NCBI GenBank assembly: GCA_949130495.1
Contig: OX422210.1
Coordinates: 638,996,585-639,060,584, forward strand
Direction of reading: 5' to 3'
DNA: 64,000 bases
Source: Sambucus nigra
Taxonomy: Eukaryota > Streptophyta > Magnoliopsida > Dipsacales > Adoxaceae
Within the stretch, counting starts at the first letter, position 1. The number at the start of each line of letters is the position of its first letter. A program made the position numbers and the translations under genes. A model generated the notes under the pieces. The model was given only the letters and a program-made list of their open reading frames with translations. It ran no database searches and was not told where the DNA came from. This document shows, in pieces, positions 57,738 through 64,000 of this stretch.

Positions 57738-58359
57738 TGTTGATGTAAAAAATTAGATTACTCCAATTATTCAATCACAGATAAATAAATGAGACAAAGA
57801 ATTTTAAAGTGGTTCAGCCTTATAAGAATGGCCTACGTCCACTGTTGCTTTATTACTGAGTGTTTGGGAATTCTCGATTATAAGTTCTATCAAGAAATTC
57901 CCTTCTGGATTCGGGGTTGGATTCAGATCCAGGTTTTTTTACAATGAGGATTGTACAATGTATATATAGCCCTGAGGCTGTAGTGTGAAAGGGTAATACA
58001 TTAAATGATATACATATGAAATGGTAATACATTTAATGCCCTCTTTGCGTGTGCGTCTGAATGATAAGCATTTAATGAATCAGTTGAACTGTTGGTTATC
58101 CAGCTATTAATGCTTTGTTCGAGATGCAGATCGGACCGTCTGAGTTGCTCGGACCACCTAAGCTTCTCGGTACTCAAGAGTTCCTCAGAGAGGCATTGTT
58201 CCTCGGAGCGTGTGAGTTCCTCGGGGAACTAGTCTTCCTCGTTGTAGTCTTGTTCCTCGGAGCGCGTGGGTTCCTCGAAAGTGTTGGTTGTTGCCACGTA
58301 GATAGCCACGTGTCTTCATATGATTGGTCCATGTCAGCAGATTAAATTTGGTATCAACA
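57738..58359 (-). repeat. 3' LTR of the Tat-like element
   Basis: 622 bp. On the minus strand it starts TGTTGATACCAAATTT and ends TACATCAACA. It shares AAAGTGGTTC and GCCTACGTCCACTG with the solo LTR at 6591-7279. The block at about 58130-58280 has repeated GTTCCTCGGAG units. The left flank is CTTAG; the matching duplication is outside the window. Confidence 0.85.
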
Positions 58360-58853
58360 GAAGCCCCCAATGTTTCATAGTTCGAAACTTGAGGAGTATG
58401 AAACATTCTTTCTCAAAATATGGTAGCTTTAAATAGTCTTCCTAATTTTTAGAAGCGTTTCCCTTGTATTTATTTCTCCTTCCTAATTCGTAGAATCATG
58501 CTTTTTTGGACTTTTCGTCGTTTTAGCCGCTGTTGTCCGCTTTGATTCCCGCGCCACTTTTCATCTTTTTAGCCGTTGTTGCCCGCTTTGATTCCCGTGC
58601 CACTTTTCATCTTTTTAGCCGCCGGTAACGTAATCATCCTTTTTTGTAATCATTACTTCACCATTTCCCAAGTCAAGGTATTTAAACTTCACAGACACTC
58701 CCATCGTCTTCTACCTTTTCAAATTGTTATCTTCGAGTTTTACGTCATCTCTTCCTACTCTCTTGTGCGTTCATCTTTTCCGTCGTTCGTTGTCAGCAGA
58801 TCCATTCTTTTCCTGTAAGATCTTCTTCCTTCTTCTTCGTTTCTTTATTCACC

Positions 58854-61032
58854 ATGGTTTACCCTGTTGAGTCTCTTGAGAAGTTTCGTTCTGATTTCTC
58901 CATTCCCTCATGGGTTGTTTTGGAAGAGCTTTCTAATTACTTCCATTTGGCTGAGGGACATTGGTTTCCCAGTCTCTTTTTTGCTGAGTGTGGATTTTCT
59001 TTTCCACCAAATACCTTGTGTCTGGAATTCTGTCAGTACTTTGACGTTGTTCCTGCACGAATAGCCCCCAACACATGGAGAATAGTTAATGGGGTGCATA
59101 GGTTAAATCAAATTCATGGAACTCGAATAGGAATTCCAGAAATAATGTACTGCTATAGATGGGCAGTTAATGATAATATTTTTTATTTAAAAACTAGATT
59201 TTTAAATAGAGCCTTAGTAGTCAATCTCCCTGATGCCAATATGGATTATTTTGAACACGGGGTTGCCACAAAAAATTGGCAATACCCTCCATTAGCTGGA
59301 GATGAGGTTTACCAGGGTCCCAGATGCCCTCCTTATGGCAATGGGATAGGTTATTTTTATTTCATTTATTTTGAAATTATGTTTCTTTTGTGTTTGATAA
59401 AATGTGCCATTGATAACAATGTTTATTTATTTGCAGTTGATAGCAAAAGAAAGTGCCCAAAGGAAGCAGATGTTAATATAAGACATCTAAAACTTATCTG
59501 GAGTTTGCATTAGAGTGTTGCCGACGAGCATATTAGGTCAGCTTCGTATCTGCTCCAGTACAAGAGCTACACCACTTCTTTCACTGCTCATCCAGTGATA
59601 AGTGAATCAGAGCCAGTACCAGCTTCCACCAGCTCATCGCCTAAATCCCATATTCCTTTAAGTGAAAGAATGAAGAAGAGAAGACCTCTTACCCTGTTTG
59701 AAAAAACTGTCTTCGGTTCTGGGGAGGTAAAAAGGAGTAGGATTGATGTCCCAAGGGAGGGAACGAAGAAGACTGATGCAACTCCTCTAGCTGCTCCTGT
59801 TAAAGTTACTGAGAGGCCCGCAGTGGCTCCGAGCAGGTCTGCTGCTCCTGGAGAGGTGATTGTGATATCACCGACCAAGGGTTCTTCCTTGGTTGAATCT
59901 GTACCTGTTCCCCCGAGGAGGTTGAAGAAAAGCTTCTCGGTCAATTTGGCTGATACCATCACTCAACCCCCAGTTACTGGAACTGGGGTTCCAACTTTTG
60001 TTCCCCCGAGCTCTGCAATGAGCTCGGCAAAGTCCTCGATCATTCCCGAGGTCCAAGGTACTGAAGAAAACCTTACTCGGGAATGGTCACTTCACTAGCT
60101 GCTCGTCACCTTGCTTCTGTAAGTCTTCTTACTTTTAACTTTTTATATTTCCTTGTCATTTCTGTTTCTCACTTGCTTTCTTTTTTTGTTCACAGTTGAC
60201 GAGTTTCTTTAATATAATCCTGAAGAAGGATGAAGCGATTAAGGCTTCTTGCTCCTCGTCCGGTGTGGAGGGAGCTCTGGAAGAAGCTACCAAGTCTCTG
60301 GAAGATTCTCGCCAGAAATATGCTGATGATAAAGCTGTTTGGGAGAAGAAGTTTGCCTCCTCTGAGCAAGAAAAAGCTCGGGCTGTTGATGCCTCCAAGG
60401 AGTTGGAGAAGAGAATAAATGCCTTGGAGAAGGCAAATAAGGAGCTTGAAGAGAAGCTCAAAACTGCAGGAGAGTTTGAAGATAAACTCAAGGCTGCCGA
60501 GAATGAGTTGGTTTAACTTCGGGAAGTAGGTCGGCAGAAGGAGGAAGCTGAGCAAAAACTGAAAGCTGCTGATGACTTGCTGTCCGAAAAACTTGCCTTG
60601 GAGAAGACCAAGAGGAAGATGGTTGTGAAGAAGTCCTTCAGCTCTGGCTGGGACAAGGGGTGGAATAAGGGGTTGGCTGCCATGGTGTCGCAAGTGGACT
60701 ATGGCAGTCTCAAATACTTTAGGGATGGATGGGTCGCTGCCCTTCAGGAGATGAAGGTCGACGAGTCTTCCGAGCTCTTCCAGAGATATATCCCTGGTCC
60801 CCCTCCAACTCTAGAAGAGTTAGAAGAGGATGAAGCTACCTCCGAAGAGTCTTCGATGGTGATGGGAGATCATGCCCTAGCCATCCAGCCTACTGCCGAG
60901 GAAAATCAAAAAATCGTTTCTTCCTCCGAGCAACTGCCTATTCTCCCCGAGCAACTATCCCTCCCTTCCGAGCAACCTACCTCTTCATCCCAACCTCCCG
61001 AGAAGGTTTTGGGAGATAAGGAAAAGGTGTAG
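58854..61032 (+). pseudogene. Antisense frame 1 of the Tat-like element: gypsy-associated domain plus coiled coil
   Basis: Begins MVYPVESLEKF (58854). Residues 40-110 (FPPNTLCLEFCQYFDVVPARIAPNTWR) resemble the plant 'putative gypsy type transposon' family. A possible intron 59350-59436 keeps phase. A Ser/Pro-rich basic linker follows (59595-60070), then a clear intron 60119-60195 (GTAAGT..CACAG). The last part is a Lys/Glu-rich coiled coil (60230-60620) and a tail with FRDGWVAALQEM and PPTLEELEEDE, ending at 61032, with AATAAAA at 61094. Lesions: TAG near 59511, a frameshift near 60070, and TAA near 60514 (probably from CAA). The function of this family is unknown. Confidence 0.75.
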
Positions 61033-61199
61033 TGTTGTTCGGTTTTCTCTTTATCAAATGTAACCCAGAAGATGTAACTCTGAACTATGATCTAATAAAA
61101 CTTGAACTTTTTTCCATACTGTTGTCTATCTTTCATTCATACTCTGCTTATTCTTCTCATTGATGATTGCTCTTCTTTCTCTGCTAGTTTCTGGCTAGG

Positions 61200-62471
61200 A
61201 TGGAACTGTTATCTGCCCATGATACAAAGTTGTTGCGACAATGTAATGAGTACTTTAAGGCTGGTCACACAGACCTGAGTGTTGCACAAGTTATCGACAT
61301 ACTTGGTCATGACGCTTCGGAACAGGCAGTGGAAGCATATCAATATCTGAAGTGTCTTCTTGATAGGGCTGTAGCCAATAACGTTGCCTATTATGAAATG
61401 ATTGAGGATCTTCAAAGCACCCTCGAGGACCTTCATCTTCAATACAAAGAATCCACTACTTTGTTGCATGAGGGGTACGAGAAGAAGTACCAGCAGATCA
61501 TTGCCGACAAGGGCTACGAGAAGCTTTTTGCCGGGTACGATGTAAGGGAGAGAACCTTGAGAGGTGAGGTCGAAGAATGCAGACAGATTACTGAGTTGCT
61601 GGAAAAGGAAAACAACAACCTGCAGAAGGAGCTGTCACAATTGAAATCTGCAGCTTCCACTTCTAGTGCCTTGATCCCAGTGACCGATGAGGGATTTTCG
61701 TTCTTAGAGGTTGAGAACGCTAAGTTGAGGGACGAGTTTGAGACTTTGAAGAGCTCTGGCACCTCTTCATCTTCTCGTGGTCGAGCAAGATCTCCTCGGG
61801 GACGAGCAAGAGCAACTCGGGTTCTTGTCGAGGAACAGAGGACTCAGTCTGCCTTAGAGAACCAGGCTTTCCAATTAATGGCGAAAAACTAGGCGTTGTC
61901 TGATATGTCAATGAAGATTAGGGACCTGGAAAAATAGCTCTCTGCGCATAAGTTAGTCTTGGAGAATAAGGAGCTTTTCATCAAGAATCTCCACGAGCAG
62001 CTAGAAAGGCTAACATATCAATTCCACAAACAGTCCAGGGAGTTCTGGATGGCTGGATACAATGAAGCACTATTCCACTTGGACGATCATATCCAGAATG
62101 CCAACAATGAGGGCTACAAGCAAGGCTGGCTGAATGCCTTAGGTGTGCTGAAGCTCGAACAAGGTCATTATCTGTGGGACTACCATGATCCTCGGTTGCT
62201 CAACTTGCCTGTGCCCCCATACAATTTGGACATGGATTGGATCCCTGCTCGGGCCATTCCTCGGAGCTTAATTTCAAAGTATCTCGGTTACTACAATTTA
62301 CATTCTCAAATCGAGGTATCTAGTCCCGAGCATCTCTTAGATCGACCATCCTTGATGAATGTCAGGATGTTGAAGGATCTCAATTTCATCAATTCTCCTC
62401 TGTCTTTAAATGATCCGCCTGCTGGCGAGGAACCTGTGTCAAAAGCAGAGGGGAAGAGACTAGTAGAATAG
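61200..62471 (+). pseudogene. Antisense frame 2 of the Tat-like element: coiled coil
   Basis: One frame from MELLSAHDTKLL (61200) to 62471, broken by two TAG codons (near 61890 and 61935) that look like CAG to TAG changes; about 424 codons. It has helical heptad-like regions (61395-61670, 61750-62030), a basic SSSRGRARSPRGRARATR stretch, and a C-terminal part with GYKQGWLNALGVL that echoes FRDGWVAALQEM of frame 1. I do not recognise a named family. It could be the 3' half of one long antisense protein or a second gene. Confidence 0.65.
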
Positions 62472-62759
62472 GAATTTTTGATGTAATAGTTAGTATACAT
62501 GTCAATGTAACTGTAATTTCATTATCAATGTAATTTATTTTGAATTCAATGAAAGACTTTCATTTTTATTTGCAAATCTTGATTGCTATTGTCTTGTAAT
62601 TATCAAACACTTTATATTTATGCATGCCTGTTAAAAAGATAACAATATTGTGTTGTTTGTCGACCAACTCAGTAATAATTAAAAAGTTTCAAGTTTCAAT
62701 AATATTTCTCGATCACTTAATAATAAAGTCACGAGTATAAAAACTGTTTAAAATTTTTT

Positions 62760-63335
62760 CAACCAACCAAGGTCGTTAAATTATGCTTGTCGACCAACTA
62801 CAGTTAGTGGGTTTTTATCCCCGACCAGCCATAGTTGGTAGACTTTTCTCTTAAATGTTTCCGACCAACCAAGGTCGGTAAATTTTCTTTGTCGACCAAC
62901 TACAGTTGGTGGGTTTTTATCCCCGACCAGCCATAGTTAGCAACTTTTGCACTTTCTGGAATAATCTTACCTCCCGACCAACATAAGTTGGCATTTGCGA
63001 GAATATTTTGTTTCCTAGACAAACAAGTTGGCATTTTTAGGAATATTTTGTTTCCTAGTCAAACAGGTTGGCATTTTTAGGAATATTTCGTTTCCTAGCC
63101 AAATAGGTTGGCATTTTTAGGAATATTTTGTTTCCTAACCAACTGAAGTTGGCATTTTTAGGAATATTTCGTTTCCTAGCCAAACAGGTTGGCATTTTTA
63201 GGAATATTTTGTTTCCTAACCAACTGAAGTTGGCATTTTTAGGAATATTTTGTTTCCTAACCAAACAGGTTGGCATTTTTAGGAATATTTTGTTTCCTAA
63301 CCAACCGAAGTTGGCATTTTTAGGAATATTTTGCT
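62760..63335. repeat. Quasi-palindrome cluster and 40-bp tandem array
   Basis: 62760-62990 has repeated ACCAACTACAGTTGGT, GACCAACCAAGGTC and similar self-complementary strings. 62988-63332 holds about nine units of 40-41 bp starting TTGGCATTTTTAGGAATATT, with alternating CCAAACAGG and CCAACTGAAG ends; the latter pairs with the next TTGG to form CCAACtgaaGTTGG. Frames here on both strands are artefacts. Confidence 0.85.
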
Positions 63336-63474
63336 GCTGAGCAGTCTGAGCTTTGCCGAGTTTTGCTGAGTAGTGTGTAGCACTAGTATTCCCCGAAAAA
63401 TTCTCAATAAAAGGAGAGACTTTAGCAGAATATCTTCATTTTATTCATACTGATGGAACTTTGTTACATATGCA

Positions 63475-64000
63475 TCACTGATAATACTTGCGTAGGTGCT
63501 CTGCGTTCCATGCATTCTTAAACTCCTCGCCTTCTAAAGTTGCTATTCGATAAGTTCCTGGTCGAACAACTTCTGTAACTCGGTATGGTCCATGCCAGTT
63601 TGCTTCCAGCTTATTGTGCTTTTGAATTACTTTCTTCAGCACATAGTCTCCTTCTTTCAGGTCGCACTTCTTCACCCTTTTGTTGTAGAACAAAGCTGTT
63701 CGCTGCTGGTAAGCAGCATTTCTAATGGCTGCTTCTTCTCTAACTTCCTCGAGCATGTCTAAATCCAGTATTCTCATTAAGTCGCTGACAGGGGAATTGA
63801 AATTCAGTACCCTGTGTGTTGGAAGGCCCAACTCGGCAGGTATAACGACTTCACTTCCAAACGCCAGCATGTATGGTGATTCTCCAGTTGCTACTCAGGG
63901 AGTAGTTCGGTAAGCCCAAAGTACTGATAGTAACTCGTTGATCCAGTTTGCTTTTGCATCATCCAATCTTTTCTTCAAGCCATTTAGCAGCGTTCTGTTT
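63475..64000 (-). pseudogene. Ty3/gypsy integrase, C-terminal part (Tat-like), cut by the window edge
   Basis: On the minus strand: the end of the integrase core ([16 protein letters not shown] near 63960-63900), an in-frame TGA at about 63893-63895 where relatives have Arg, then ESPYMLAFGSEVVIPAELGLP, the AAYQQRTALFYNKRVKK helix, and the GDYVLKKVI..NWHGPYRVTEVVRPGTYRI fold, ending WNAEHLRKYYQ and a stop at 63475. This is the standard end of pol in Tat-lineage elements. The stop suggests C-to-T decay of a methylated CGA codon. Confidence 0.88.

Larger units (their letters stand above)
57738..64000 (-). mobile_element. 3' part of a Tat-lineage-like Ty3/gypsy element
   Basis: On the minus strand the order is: integrase C-terminal part (64000-63475), a long region of about 5.1 kb, a polypurine tract TTGGGGGCTTC (58370-58360), and the 3' LTR 58359-57738. 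The antisense (+) strand of the long region carries two coiled-coil frames, the first with a domain like the 'putative gypsy type transposon' family. A long 3' region with an antisense frame is a known trait of the Tat lineage (Grande, RIRE2). The 5' half is outside the window. Confidence 0.85.

Noticed and set aside
62988..63332. CRISPR-like look of regularly spaced repeats
   Set aside because: Units are contiguous and the whole unit is repeated, with no unique spacers; the DNA is from a plant.
63055..63340. Frames of repeated PNQLKLAFLGIF or its antisense
   Set aside because: They are translations of the 40-bp tandem array.

Overview
The window is nuclear DNA from a eudicot-like plant. It contains one conventional host gene with GT-AG (and two GC-AG) introns, surrounded and invaded by plant transposons: Copia and Ty3/gypsy LTR elements, CACTA, Mutator-like (MULE), hAT, Tourist-type MITEs and an Au-like SINE. 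Nothing bacterial or organellar was seen. The species cannot be named from sequence alone.

Layout. 1-4000: two head-to-tail decayed Copia pol segments on +. 4035-4282: an exon-like orphan fragment. 5180-6085: decayed Copia protease/integrase on -. 6240-11325: a region packed with about 27 small quasi-palindromes, split by two solo LTRs with perfect 5-bp target-site duplications (689 bp, duplication ATTAT; 3357 bp, duplication ATCAG). 12405-22976: a MULE with decayed transposase on -, carrying a CACTA element (12630-19027, duplication TTT) nested near one end. 23218-50752: the gene for the nuclear exosome RNA helicase MTR4, with 14 exons, 990 codons and an open frame, whose third and seventh introns have swollen to 8.1 kb and 13.4 kb by transposon insertion. 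50753-57737: MITE-rich spacer (Tourist, MULE-MITE, hAT). 57738-64000: the 3' part of a Tat-lineage-like Ty3/gypsy element on -, with two antisense reading frames and repeat arrays between pol and the 3' LTR.

The insertion history can be read from the target-site duplications. In MTR4 intron 7 an old LTR element (about 34.4-46.1 kb) contains a non-autonomous hAT (37863-38831, duplication GGTGCTGC) and a gag-only LTR element (39569-45620). The gag-only element was in turn hit twice by members of one hAT family (39964-41542, duplication GTGAGGTG; 41737-43236, duplication TATCCAAC). Intron 3 carries a minus-strand LTR element (28936-31314) and other remnants. The transposase, gag and pol frames are broken by stops and shifts; MTR4 is the only frame I consider intact.

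The most unusual signals are: the array of short quasi-palindromes whose stems differ between copies yet stay self-complementary; the full MTR4 frame with two GC-AG introns and two giant introns; a long foldback inside the CACTA element; a perfect 100-bp inverted repeat inside a hAT copy; and the pair of antisense coiled-coil frames in the Tat-like element.
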